A stretch of 64,000 nt of DNA, taken from positions 2,728,001 through 2,792,000 of the forward strand of contig NZ_CP100756.1 of the NCBI RefSeq assembly GCF_024266705.1. The letters are read 5' to 3'. This document shows, piece by piece, positions 1-8,162 of this stretch (its first letter is position 1; each line of letters begins with the position of its first letter). Made by a program: the position numbers and the translations under genes. The notes under the pieces are model-generated. The model was not told the DNA's origin. It searched no databases and saw only the letters and a program-made list of their open reading frames with translations. The stretch is from Natrinema gelatinilyticum (GTDB lineage Archaea > Halobacteriota > Halobacteria > Halobacteriales > Natrialbaceae).

Positions 1-125
1 ACGACGAGAACTGGCTCAAACACACACTCATCTCGTGGGACGACGGCGCTCCCTCGATTTTCTACCGTCCGGTCATCCTCGAGGGCGAGAACAAGACCTA
101 CGAACCGAAAGAGCGTAGTTACTGA
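1..125 (+). CDS. sdhA: Succinate dehydrogenase flavoprotein subunit, C-terminal end
   Basis: Only the last 40 or so codons are inside the window; the frame enters at base 3 and ends at TGA 123-125. The tail reads like the C-terminus of archaeal SdhA, with a WLKHTLISW stretch, RPVILEGENKTYEPK and a final aromatic residue. SdhA carries covalent FAD and oxidises succinate to fumarate at the membrane-bound complex II. The rest of the sdh operon would lie upstream of base 1. The assignment rests on the tail alone, so a related fumarate reductase flavoprotein is possible. Confidence 0.65.
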   Translation, partial: DENWLKHTLISWDDGAPSIFYRPVILEGENKTYEPKERSY

Positions 126-455
126 CGGGTCGGCCGCGGCGTCGGCATTTTCGGATTCGTCTTCACCTACTTGCCACGCGTCGCTCACGCCCAATTAGTT
201 TCCACGTCTCACTCACTGGTATATACGGACGAAACTGCATTGGACGGCGGTTCGACTTCATCATCGCTCTTCTACAGTAGTACAGCGAAAGTGCCTCGGG
301 GCGTGCCCCGTGGTACTTCACATCGAACACGGCCACTACGACAATCGCCTATACCTGAAATCCCCGCTCGGATGATTCTCTTCCGCCGTCGACGTCCGTC
401 TGGTGACCGACGACTCGAATCTCGACAATCGAGAAAGTCGATCTATTCACGATAT

Positions 456-487
456 TTCGACAATTGTTGAAGAAGACATTTATTATT
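456..487 (+). promoter_or_regulatory. Palindromic operator next to a TATA box
   Basis: Bases 456-471 form a near-perfect palindrome, TTCGACAATTGTTGAA. It abuts a TATA-like TTTATTATT at 479-487. The TATA centre is about 27 bases before the ATG at 510, the spacing expected for a leaderless haloarchaeal transcript. Further TCGACAA/TTGTCGA half-sites occur at about 422-429 and 485-492. Binding by the HTH protein encoded just downstream (autoregulation) is inference. Confidence 0.5.
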
Positions 488-509
488 GTCGAAACAGATG
501 GGATCGAGT

Positions 510-731
510 ATGGTCTCGACAACGACGGGTCTTGACGTATCACTTCCAACGGAACTCGATTCCGCTCGAGCGAAACTGGTGTACCTGTATCTCGCGGCCA
601 GTGATGGTGCGACCGCTGAAGACCTCTGTACCGACCTCGCTGTCACGAAAGGTGCGGTCCTCTCGATCACGGGCACGCTACGGGAACGGGGATACCTCGA
701 GCGGACGGACGGACGATACGAACTCGTCTGA
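510..731 (+). CDS. Small winged-helix DNA-binding protein
   Basis: A protein of about 73 residues, essentially one winged helix-turn-helix. The recognition region is DGATAEDLCTDLAVTKGAVL followed by a wing with RERGYLERTDGRYELV. It resembles the stand-alone MarR/TrmB-like HTH proteins common in haloarchaea. TTG 486 and ATG 498 are in-frame alternatives; ATG 510 is preferred because it lies about 27 bases from the TATA box at 479-487. The protein probably binds DNA as a dimer. The target is unknown, but the palindrome in its own promoter makes autoregulation likely. Confidence 0.7.
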   Translation: MVSTTTGLDVSLPTELDSARAKLVYLYLAASDGATAEDLCTDLAVTKGAVLSITGTLRERGYLERTDGRYELV

Positions 732-866
732 TCACCGAACGCGCTCGAGACGGATTCCAAGGGGAACGCCCGTCTTGGATCGGTCTACGGCATCGCGAAC
801 GTGATCGGCGATGGACCGATTAGAAACGAGTCGCGACAGCCGGCGGACGGAGCGATGGACCCCCCG

Positions 867-3800
867 TTACTTCGGAAGCAGCATGATGACGGACGTGGTG
901 TTGTGGTAGCCACTCATCTGGCCACGCTCCATGCAGAGTTCCCCGTAGGTCTCGAATCCGCTGAAGGGGACTCCCAGCTCGTCATCGATCGCACTGACGG
1001 CATCGTCGAACTCGTCGCCGAGGATGATCGAACGACACGCGCAGTCGTAGACGAACCCACCGGCCACGTCACCGGCGGCGTTTCGAATCGCGGCCCGTGC
1101 CGTGTCACGAGCAGACACGATCTGATCGTCTGGCGGACTGTGCATCACCCGCAACACGATTCCTTCGGGGACGCCGACGGGGAAGTCGAGCGGTCCCGCT
1201 TTCGAGAGTGTCAGGCCGGGCCAGCGTATCTTGTACCCGTCGTTGATCGCCCCGTACCCTTCTTCGATACCGAATTCGAACTCAGTCAATAGCCTGAGCA
1301 GTTCCTGACTGTCCTCTTCGACGGCTTCGAAGTCGATGGTTCGGCCCGTCTCGGCGAGGTACGATTCGACCGCTTCGCGCCAGGCTTCGAACGCGGGTTT
1401 TCCATCGATTTCGATGACTTGGCCACCATCGGATTTCGTGACCGTCATCGGTTCGGAAATCGGCGAGTGACCGTGATCGACGGTGATCGTCATCGGCTCT
1501 TTGGAGGCCATGAGTGCGATGACGACGGAATCGGTCGCAATCGTGTCGTCGTGAAAGACGTGCGTCGCGTTCATCGCCAGGTCGTCACCCGCCGACCCGC
1601 CAACGAAGCTGACATCGTGACCGAGGTTTCGCTGTGTAACGAGTGCGATTTGATCGCTGACGCCGGCCAACCCGTCGTGGAGGTTGATCGCCGATAGATG
1701 TGGATAGCCCTCGACCGACGACGGGAGATCCGTTACCGCCTGATTGATCGCATCTGCAGCCCCCTCGGAGACGTCGGTTCCGAGTCCCGTAAAAAATTTG
1801 ATCGTGTCGCTGGCGACGAGCGAAACCGCGACGCTCCCTTCTAACACTGCCTGCTCGGTGAACTCTCCTGCGGACGACGCACCGATTAGCTCTGGGGTGT
1901 CTCCAATCACGTCGCGGATTCCGGCCAGAACGGCCTCGTATTCGTATTCTGGCGAACAAAAGACCTGACAGAAGTCGACACGATCCGTCCCCAACGCCTC
2001 GTGCGCCTTCGCTGCCGCTCGATAGCCCGCATCGAAACTATCGTCGTCGACCGCCATGCCGGTCTGAAACTGCGTCGGAAGTGCCCCGGCGTCGTCCGTG
2101 CTATCGAACGAGAACCCTTCGGATTTCGTCATCGACGGTGACGGCGTTTCGGGCGTTGGCTCGGGTTCCAGCTCCCGCGTCGAGGACTCCCACTCGGACC
2201 CGGTCGAAGCCGCGGACCCCCACATCGAGTCGGACCAGTTTGACGTCCCCGTCGATTCCGATGGCGTCGATTCCATCGACGTCGATTTCGATGAGGCCGG
2301 TTTCGATGGCCCTGAATCACCAGCCGCTGCGGTTGTGGCGTCCGGACGACCGGCGGGCGACCTGCGCTCTAGCCCCGGCGGGTCTTGGCGTGCTTTGTAC
2401 ATCTCGAGCGTGTCGTGCAACCAGTTCGCGTTTTGAGACAGTTGTCTGGCACTCTTCGAAACGTCCGTAAGCGCAGCCGTTTGTTCTTCGGCCGACGCGG
2501 TGACTTTTTCCGCCAGCTTGGAGGTCTGCTCGCTGATCGTCGTCGTCTCGTCGACGAGAGCGACCACCTCCTGCGTCGACTCTGCCTGCTGATTCGCTGC
2601 CGTGTAAATCTCTTGAACACCGTGATTCGTCTCCGCCGCGTACTCCGCGATTTCGGTGAGTGCGTCGAGCGCGGTTTCGATCGAATCGGTGTGTTCAGCA
2701 ATTCGCTCTTCCGTCTCTCGAACGGTGTTCGTCGCCACTTCGGTCTGCTCGTGAATGTCGTCGATCCGCTTCTCGATGTCCTCGGCCGCCTCTTTGCTCT
2801 TTTCTGCGAGTTCCTTAACTTCCTTTGCCACAGCCGCGAACCCGCCTTCGTCTCGGGACTCATCGGTGCTGCGCGTCGCCTCGATGTTGGCGTTTAGCGC
2901 GAGCATATTCGTCTCGTGAGCGACCTCGCGTATGAATTCGACAAGTTCATCGATGGCCTCCATATCCGCTCGAAGCGATTCGATCGCTTCGACCGCTTCC
3001 GTCGACCCGTCTTCCATTTCGTTTAATCCGTCGATTGCGGTCTGTACAGCCCGCTGTCCTTCGCGTCCCGTCTCCGCAGTTCGTTCGGAGAGCGTCGTGA
3101 CACCGTCGGAGAGACTGGCAATCTCTTCGATGCTCGATGAGAGGGTGCCCATTTCGTTCGTGACCGACTGGAGTTGTTCGGACTGTGCCGTTGCACCGCC
3201 GGAGATTTCCTGAATCACCCTGCCAATCTGGTTGCCCGCTTCGCTTACCTCTTCGGTCCCCGACAACACGTCGTCGCTCGACGAGACGACGAGCGAGATG
3301 AAGTCTTTGAGGTGGCGCATAGTCCCCTCGAGTTCGTCCATCATCTCGTTGAAATCGTCCGCAACGTCGAGTGACGACTCCTCGTCTGCTTCGATTCGAT
3401 GGGCGAGCTGTCCGGCGGCAACGAGCTGCATCGCTTCCCGAAACCGTTCGGTCTGACTCTCGATCTGCTCGTTCTGTCGCTTCTCGCGCTGGAGTTTCGT
3501 CTCCAGGTCGTCCGCCTTCGTCTCCAGGTCATCCACCTTCGTCTCCAGGTCGTCTACCCCCTGGCGCTGCTTGCGTATTTCGTCGATCCGCTCTTTGATG
3601 ACAATGTCCACCTCTCGGATGTCACCGTTTCCTACCCCAGAATCGGGCTTTCCGATCGCTGCCTCGATATTCGCCACCACTTCCTCGTGTCTCTGATCGA
3701 CGCGAGCGCCCAGTACGTACCCCGTCCCGGTGACGAGAACCACACCGACAACCAATCCGGGGAAACCGGCCGCGTTGCCGGCTACGGCCATGAGTACTGT

Positions 3801-3869
3801 CGCTCCGAAGACGACGGCGCCGAACCGTATCGAATAGTTCGACCCGGCTTCTCGTAGACTGACGCCCAT
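867..3869 (-). CDS. Methyl-accepting chemotaxis transducer fused to a FIST sensor domain
   Basis: 1000 residues. Two membrane helices (about 13-30 and 36-53) are joined by a tiny loop, so there is no extracellular sensor. A coiled coil with three VDDLETK-type heptads (105-125) and a HAMP-like segment (about 145-195) follow. The MCP signalling domain (about 200-520) has the conserved CheA/CheW-contacting tip at 315-333 (REVAHETNMLALNANIEAT). A Ser/Pro/Glu-rich linker then leads to a C-terminal FIST_N/FIST_C region (about 615-1000). FIST domains are predicted small-ligand sensors, possibly for amino acids; here the domain would be cytoplasmic. The start ATG 3869 fits a TATA-like stretch near 3893-3898; in-frame upstream starts lack support. 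It probably feeds the Che proteins encoded at 15-25 kb. The ligand is unknown. Confidence 0.88.
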   Translation of the reverse strand: MGVSLREAGSNYSIRFGAVVFGATVLMAVAGNAAGFPGLVVGVVLVTGTGYVLGARVDQRHEEVVANIEAAIGKPDSGVGNGDIREVDIVIKERIDEIRKQRQGVDDLETKVDDLETKADDLETKLQREKRQNEQIESQTERFREAMQLVAAGQLAHRIEADEESSLDVADDFNEMMDELEGTMRHLKDFISLVVSSSDDVLSGTEEVSEAGNQIGRVIQEISGGATAQSEQLQSVTNEMGTLSSSIEEIASLSDGVTTLSERTAETGREGQRAVQTAIDGLNEMEDGSTEAVEAIESLRADMEAIDELVEFIREVAHETNMLALNANIEATRSTDESRDEGGFAAVAKEVKELAEKSKEAAEDIEKRIDDIHEQTEVATNTVRETEERIAEHTDSIETALDALTEIAEYAAETNHGVQEIYTAANQQAESTQEVVALVDETTTISEQTSKLAEKVTASAEEQTAALTDVSKSARQLSQNANWLHDTLEMYKARQDPPGLERRSPAGRPDATTAAAGDSGPSKPASSKSTSMESTPSESTGTSNWSDSMWGSAASTGSEWESSTRELEPEPTPETPSPSMTKSEGFSFDSTDDAGALPTQFQTGMAVDDDSFDAGYRAAAKAHEALGTDRVDFCQVFCSPEYEYEAVLAGIRDVIGDTPELIGASSAGEFTEQAVLEGSVAVSLVASDTIKFFTGLGTDVSEGAADAINQAVTDLPSSVEGYPHLSAINLHDGLAGVSDQIALVTQRNLGHDVSFVGGSAGDDLAMNATHVFHDDTIATDSVVIALMASKEPMTITVDHGHSPISEPMTVTKSDGGQVIEIDGKPAFEAWREAVESYLAETGRTIDFEAVEEDSQELLRLLTEFEFGIEEGYGAINDGYKIRWPGLTLSKAGPLDFPVGVPEGIVLRVMHSPPDDQIVSARDTARAAIRNAAGDVAGGFVYDCACRSIILGDEFDDAVSAIDDELGVPFSGFETYGELCMERGQMSGYHNTTSVIMLLPK
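3496..3558 (-). repeat. Three tandem 21-bp units in the chemoreceptor gene
   Basis: Units at 3496-3516, 3517-3537 and 3538-3558 differ by a few bases. Each encodes one heptad, [V/A]DDLETK, of the juxtamembrane coiled coil. Because the unit is exactly seven codons, gain or loss of copies would change coiled-coil length without breaking the reading frame. Confidence 0.85.
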
Positions 3870-4000
3870 AATATTACGCATACGGATACAGTATAAGAAA
3901 TTGGTGTATTGACCGATGACTTTTAGTGAAATATCATAATCACTCATATGTGTAACAAAATAAATAAAATATCGTGAATTTTTCACACCGAGATCGAACA

Positions 4001-4132
4001 CGGCAGACGTCGCGTGACCGTCGATTGAATCGACGACGGTTGGTTACTCGGGAAGAGCGGTGCGATCCCCGAGAACGGCGTCGCAGACGTCCTTTCCGAC
4101 AAACAAGACGATGGGGAGAAACCGAGAGTGAA
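4001..4132. other. Intergenic stretch with a possible 40-codon gene fragment
   Basis: Between the chemoreceptor promoter and the TnpB element. On the plus strand, about 4027-4140 reads in one frame as IDDGWLLGKSGAIPENG followed by ADVLSDKQDDGEKPRV, which has haloarchaeal amino-acid character, but it begins right after a stop and runs into the IS end. It may be a scrap of a gene cut by the insertion. No product can be named. Confidence 0.25.
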
Positions 4133-4172
4133 CTACCCCGCCCTACTCGTCGCCTTCGGCGACTCCTTGAGG
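4125..4172 (-). mobile_element. Right end of an IS200/IS605-family TnpB element
   Basis: Read on the minus strand, this end carries CCTCAAGGAG, a small hairpin (GTCGCC/GGCGAC around GAA) and GAGTAGGGCGGGGTAG. It overlaps the last codons of tnpB, as right ends and omega-RNA regions of this family usually do. The exact cleavage position cannot be fixed by eye. Confidence 0.6.
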
Positions 4173-5410
4173 GCAGGGCTTCCTGCTTCGACGACGCGAC
4201 GTGCAGACACTTCAGAAGTATCCACAGCGGTCGCAGTCTCCACAGGCGTTGCTTCGGAGTGAACCACTCCTAGGTTCTCCAGACCACGCGACTGGATGTT
4301 CAACGCCGCGTTCCAATCCCTCTCCAACTCGAACCCACACGACGGGCAGGAATGTTCCCGAACCCACAACGGCTTCTCAGTCTCCACGCCACACGATGCA
4401 CACTCTTTCGTCGTGCCACTCGGTTCGACTTCGATGACGTGACACTCGTTCTTCCGACCGTGATGTTTCAGAATCGTACTGAAGTTTCGCCAGCCAACCT
4501 CGGCCTTGTTCCGAGCGTTGCCACTGGCTTCGAGCATCGACTTCACGTTCAAATCCTCAACGAACACTGCCTCGTACTCGGTCGTGTAATAGTGCGCGAG
4601 TTTGTGTTTATAGTCTCGCTTCTTGTTCGACATGCGAGCATGGACCGTCGCGACTCGACGCCGTTGCGTCTCCCAGTTGTTCGACTCGTACTGTTTGCGA
4701 GAAAGCGAGCGTTGCTCGCGCTCGAGGCGTTTTCGCTCGTCGGAGAAGTCAAGACGTCCGACGGAGCGTCCGTCCGAATCCTGGACGAAGGTGAGAACGC
4801 CGAGGTCGATCCCAACTGTGTCTTCCGGCACAATGTCCGCTGGGTCTGGTTTCTCTGGCGTGTCGATGCTGATGCAGAACGAAGCGTACTACGCTCCTGT
4901 GGGTTCTTTCTTCACCGTTATTTCTTTGATAGCATCGTGGTCGGGAAGGTCACGGTGAAGGCGGAGTGGGATTTCGATGGTTTCACCACGAACTTTTGTG
5001 AGTCGGAGTCTCGCTCGGTCTCGCGGGCCACTCTTCGTGTCGAGTTCGAAGCCCGATTGCCGGTATGTGAAACTCCGATACTCACGCGGTGACTTCCAGT
5101 TCAGCGAGCCAACGTCGTATCCCTTGGCTTTGAGTGTGCCAAGGTTGGTGATGTTGGTACGGATGCGCTCGACAGCTTTCTGCAACACGGTGGAGTAGAC
5201 CTGTTTGAGGTCTGTCCACTGTTGCTTGAGTTGTGGGAGTTCGTCGCGGACGTGCCAGACGCGCTGTCGAAGCGTCCCCTCGTCTTCTGGGATTTGATTG
5301 AATTCGTGGAGGGCGTGATTGTACACTTGTCGCACGGTGTCACGAGTCCAGTCCAAACTCTCCCGTTGGGTGGTGGTGGGAAAGAGTCGGTATCGGGGAC
5401 TGTACTCCAT
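4133..5410 (-). pseudogene. tnpB: TnpB (IS200/IS605 OrfB) broken by one amber stop codon
   Basis: One continuous frame of 425 codons is interrupted only by TAG at 4889-4891 (codon 174). The context is PTGA-stop-YASF, where the family normally has Trp, so a TGG to TAG change is the likely lesion. Downstream the RuvC-like residues are intact: Asp in VGIDLGV, Glu in VFVEDLNV and Asp in ERDWNAALNI. The zinc-finger CASCG/CPSCG pairs are also intact. TnpB is an RNA-guided nuclease that helps retain the transposon. No TnpA is present, so the element depended on a TnpA encoded elsewhere. A GTG at 4831 could restart a C-terminal fragment; function is doubtful. Confidence 0.88.
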
Positions 5411-5484
5411 GCGACTTATTCTCTGTTAGTAGTTGTGTTTAGTTAACTGTTCTGGCTAGAGTAAGTCGGCGCTCGTGCGGACGC

Positions 5485-5545
5485 TGTATTCCCGCCCTAC
5501 TCGCTCGCGGCTAACGCCGTTCGCTCCTTGAGGACGGGGGCTCAG
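5485..5545 (-). mobile_element. Second IS605-type right-end-like sequence upstream of tnpB
   Basis: On the minus strand this repeats the right-end pattern found at 4125-4172: CCTCAAGGAG, then a different hairpin (about 5502-5525), then CGAGTAGGGCGGG. It lies on the 5' side of tnpB, in the same orientation, just beyond the HD gene. A true left end should not look like this, so it is probably the solo end of an earlier element or a remnant of a tandem insertion. Confidence 0.5.
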
Positions 5546-5560
5546 CGCCCTCTCTTTCAG

Positions 5561-6376
5561 CTAAAGTTCGATACGCTCGACGAGTTGCTCTCGATTCTCG
5601 TTCGTGTTGACTGCGACGATCCGGATCTGGTCTTCGAGGCCTGAGTCCTTCAGTTTCGCCTTCAACAGGTTATCGACCTGATATACACCTGCGGCGTTGG
5701 TCATTTCGATTTCGACCATGACGGGCGTGGTATCGCCCGGCTGGAGCGAGACTCGGCTGATTGCCTGGCTCGAGAGGGTGTTGATACCTCGCCCGCCCTG
5801 TTCGTATGGAATCCTGGAGCGGCCGTGTTCCATATCGAGGGCGTCAGCGACTCGGATCACGCCCGCTTCAGTGGTGAGGGGCGTTTCGGATCGGTGGTGA
5901 CAGAGAATCGCGTGGAGGACCTCGCCTTTCATCCGCACGGAGTCGGGAACGTCGTAGTACTCGGGGAGAATCCGGTCGAGGATATCCGCCGCTAACGGGA
6001 TCGAGTAGTAGGCGTGGCTGTCTCGGTGGACGATGTGGCCGACGTCGTGGAGGGTTGCCGCGAGCGCGATGATGACCGACTCGTCCGATTCGTCCAACCC
6101 CTGCTGGCGCGCGCCGTTGAAATCGACGTTGCCGCCCTTGAGCAAGTTATAGAGACACAACGCCCGATTGCGGACGATTTCGATGTGCTTCGTCCCGTGG
6201 TCGTTGTACCGCATCCGGTCGACCGCGTTGATGTTCTGTGCCTCGAGATAGGCCGTGATTTCCTCGTCGGTGTCGACGAACTCGAGGACGGCATTGAGCT
6301 TCTCATCCGGAAAGTTATGTTCGTCGTCGGGGGAATAGACGCGGCGGGGATCCTCCTTGGCGGCGGAATCGGTCAT
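5561..6376 (-). CDS. HD-domain phosphohydrolase
   Basis: 271 residues. The HD metal site is visible: His60 and His64 (YNDHGTKH), the His110-Asp111 doublet (ATLHDVGHIVH), a downstream CHHR and the final Asp in RVADALDMEHG. HD proteins bind two metals and hydrolyse phosphoester bonds, often in nucleotides. The substrate here is unknown. The C-terminal 70 residues (about 200-271) look like a small alpha/beta accessory domain found in archaeal members. An IS-end sequence begins about 20 bases past the stop. ATG 6376 is the first good start. Confidence 0.85.
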   Translation of the reverse strand: MTDSAAKEDPRRVYSPDDEHNFPDEKLNAVLEFVDTDEEITAYLEAQNINAVDRMRYNDHGTKHIEIVRNRALCLYNLLKGGNVDFNGARQQGLDESDESVIIALAATLHDVGHIVHRDSHAYYSIPLAADILDRILPEYYDVPDSVRMKGEVLHAILCHHRSETPLTTEAGVIRVADALDMEHGRSRIPYEQGGRGINTLSSQAISRVSLQPGDTTPVMVEIEMTNAAGVYQVDNLLKAKLKDSGLEDQIRIVAVNTNENREQLVERIEL

Positions 6377-6441
6377 AGGAATACATCGGCTGCGGACTAA
6401 AAAAACGCTGCGACGGGTGTCCCCCTGACCGTCATCAGCCG

Positions 6442-6921
6442 TCAGGACAGGTCCGCGACCGCTGCTTCGACGTCGTCGTAGTCAGGTTCGACGCTCGGAT
6501 CGTCGCTGACCCACGAGTAGGCAATCTCGCCGTCGCCGTCGATGACAAATACCGAACGCTTTGCCACGCCGTAGACGCCGAGATTGGCGAAGTCCATCGG
6601 AATACCGTACTCGTCGGTAATCTCCCTGTTGTAGTCGCTTATGAGTCCGAATTCGAGACCGTTCTGCTCGCGGAACTCGTTGAGGGCAAACGGCGAGTCG
6701 CGGCTGACGCCGTAGACGCTCGTCTCGAGGTCATTGAACGATGCGAGGCGGTCCTGGAACGCGCACATTTCGGTCGTACAGACGCTGGTGAACGCGCCGG
6801 GAAAAAACGCGAGGACGACCGGCGACTCCGTTTCGAGCCGGTCCGAAAGCGAGAATTCCTCGATGTCGCCGTTTGCGAGCGGTGCGGTAAAGTCGGGTGC
6901 GGCGTCTCCGGTTGAAGCCAT
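6442..6921 (-). CDS. Peroxiredoxin of the BCP/PrxQ type
   Basis: 159 residues with the thioredoxin-fold AhpC/TSA layout. The peroxidatic Cys48 lies in PGAFTSVCTTEMC, and Cys53 is placed five residues on as in atypical two-Cys PrxQ proteins. It reduces hydrogen peroxide and organic peroxides in the cytoplasm using thioredoxin-like donors. ATG 6921 is chosen because homology begins there and GGGGTGA lies just upstream; the long N-terminal extension up to 7068 is arginine-rich and not credible. It is probably its own transcription unit. Confidence 0.92.
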   Translation of the reverse strand: MASTGDAAPDFTAPLANGDIEEFSLSDRLETESPVVLAFFPGAFTSVCTTEMCAFQDRLASFNDLETSVYGVSRDSPFALNEFREQNGLEFGLISDYNREITDEYGIPMDFANLGVYGVAKRSVFVIDGDGEIAYSWVSDDPSVEPDYDDVEAAVADLS

Positions 6922-7228
6922 CGTCACCCCGTTTGGTGTAAACAGGAAAGATAGTTTCGTTCCCGGAACGGAGTGTACTGCGTGCGGTCGTCGGTCGCCG
7001 GTACGGCCGGATAGCCGATTCGAATACGCTCGGCATCGGATCCAATTCGTCGAGTACCGAGTTCCCACGACAGTAGCGGGGTGAGCCAGCGGGTCGGCGA
7101 GCAGAGCGGCAACTCACCACGCCTGTTACGCTCGACGAATCTCGGTCTTACATGGACTATCGCGGCCGCGTACTTGCCTTTGTGGTCCAAAAAGGTTATA
7201 ATTGCCAGCGGATAATCCACGTATAGAG

Positions 7229-7573
7229 ATGGTAGTCGAAATCGCACCGCTGTTCATTCCCGGTGGCATGGGGCCTCCGGAGCTCGCAATCATTCTTATC
7301 ATCGCGATTCTCCTCTTCGGGGCGAACAAGATCCCGAAGCTGGCGCGATCGACTGGTGAGGCCATGGGCGAGTTCCAGAAGGGGCGCGAGAAGGTCGAAT
7401 CGGAACTCGAGGAGATGCGAGACGGTGGACAGACCGGCAACCAGCAGACAGGCAACCAGCAGACCGGCAACCAGCAGACCGGCAACCAGCAGAACGACGA
7501 CTTCGTCGACACGGATCCCGTAACCTCCGACGAGACGACCAGAGAAACCAACAGAGAAACCAACGACTGGTGA
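7229..7573 (+). CDS. tatA: Sec-independent protein translocase subunit TatA
   Basis: 114 residues. A short outside segment is followed by one membrane helix (about 16-32, PELAIILIIAILLFG), the conserved hinge FGANKIPKLARS and an amphipathic helix with GEAMGEFQKG. TatA multimerises to form the pore that exports folded proteins, the main export route in haloarchaea; several Tat substrates are encoded in this window. ATG 7229 sits about 27 bases after TTATAAT near 7197-7203, so it is probably leaderless. The soluble tail contains four QTGNQ repeats, not typical of the family. Confidence 0.95.
   Translation: MVVEIAPLFIPGGMGPPELAIILIIAILLFGANKIPKLARSTGEAMGEFQKGREKVESELEEMRDGGQTGNQQTGNQQTGNQQTGNQQNDDFVDTDPVTSDETTRETNRETNDW
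7430..7489 (+). repeat. Four tandem 15-bp repeats in the tatA tail
   Basis: Four units of CAGACCGGCAACCAG (the second has one base changed) at 7430-7444, 7445-7459, 7460-7474 and 7475-7489. Each encodes QTGNQ. The near identity suggests recent slippage expansion, and the frame is preserved whatever the copy number. Confidence 0.95.
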
Positions 7574-7700
7574 GGCCAGAGGTGAGTTCCAGAAGGGGCG
7601 CGAGAAAATCGAACCGGAACTCGAGGTGGGCAAGACGGTGTACGGACCAGCAACTAGCGGAACGATAGTTTCCTCGACACGGACCCGGCTCCCCCGAGGA
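7569..7700 (+). pseudogene. Decayed tandem duplicate of the tatA 3' half
   Basis: Directly after the tatA stop the sequence again matches tatA: 7569-7622 (GGTGAGGCCAGAGGTGAGTT and onward) aligns with 7356-7412, then a degenerate part of the repeat region, then 7659-7690 (AACGATAGTTTCCTCGACAC) aligns with 7494-7518. The lost bases break the frame, so it is not coding. This looks like an internal duplication that has since decayed. Confidence 0.75.
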
Positions 7701-7732
7701 GGTCCCCAGCTGACGAAGATATTTTTATTCCA

Positions 7733-7805
7733 GGGCGTGTGGCCTAGCGGAGAGGGCAGGAGGTTCCTAACCTTCTGATCGTGGGTTCGAATCCCGCCAC
7801 GCCCG
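7733..7805 (+). tRNA. tRNA-Arg (anticodon CCT)
   Basis: A full cloverleaf can be folded: acceptor GGGCGTG with CACGCCC, the anticodon loop TTCCTAA giving anticodon CCT, and a T arm with GTGGGTTCGAATCCCGCCAC. No CCA is encoded and there is no intron. It reads AGG codons. A T-rich stretch at 7719-7729 lies immediately upstream, too close to be its TATA box. Confidence 0.93.
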
Positions 7806-7877
7806 TGCAGCGAGCCGCGTAGCGGCGAGCAAACCGGCCCAGCGTGAGTCGAATCAGAGAGTGAAGCGATGCGAAAC

Positions 7878-7903
7878 GACCGTGGTTCAATCCGCCACGT
7901 CTG
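7878..7903 (+). repeat. Degenerate copy of the tRNA-Arg 3' end
   Basis: GACCGTGGTTCAATCCGCCA and the next six bases match the T arm and acceptor of the tRNA at 7782-7805 apart from single-base losses. Direct copies of a tRNA 3' end are what integrases leave as att sites; here the two copies are under 100 bases apart, with no integrase between them. Confidence 0.55.
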
Positions 7904-7927
7904 TTCTGCGATAAAGGCCTTGCGGAA

Positions 7928-7963
7928 CGAAACGGGTACGGAGTCGACTCCGTACCCGTTTCG
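7928..7963. repeat. 36-bp perfect palindrome
   Basis: The two halves CGAAACGGGTACGGAGTC and GACTCCGTACCCGTTTCG are exact reverse complements with no spacer. It lies between the tRNA region and the convergent acyl-CoA dehydrogenase gene. It could be a bidirectional terminator, a protein-binding site or a mobile-element scar; no T-run follows it. Confidence 0.9.
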
Positions 7964-8162
7964 CCTTGAGGCGCGTGTGTCCTCTCTCCTCCGAGCGCGA
8001 GGCTAGACGATCGTCCCTAGTGCTCGTCCGGGGTCGATCGCCTTCTGGGTCTGGCGTGTAGCTGTCGTGTTCGCGAATAGACGTACCCTGTCCAGACAGA
8101 GAACCGGTAGCGGTTGGGGAGTCCACCCGAATCACGCGAACAAGCCGTCAGTGACTCGTCCG
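7964..8162. other. Intergenic, nothing recognised
   Basis: Between the palindrome and the end of the acyl-CoA dehydrogenase gene. I see no credible coding frame or RNA structure. Confidence 0.5.

Noticed and set aside
7719..7729. A TATA box for the tRNA-Arg gene
   Set aside because: It is only four bases from the tRNA 5' end, too close for archaeal transcription start spacing.
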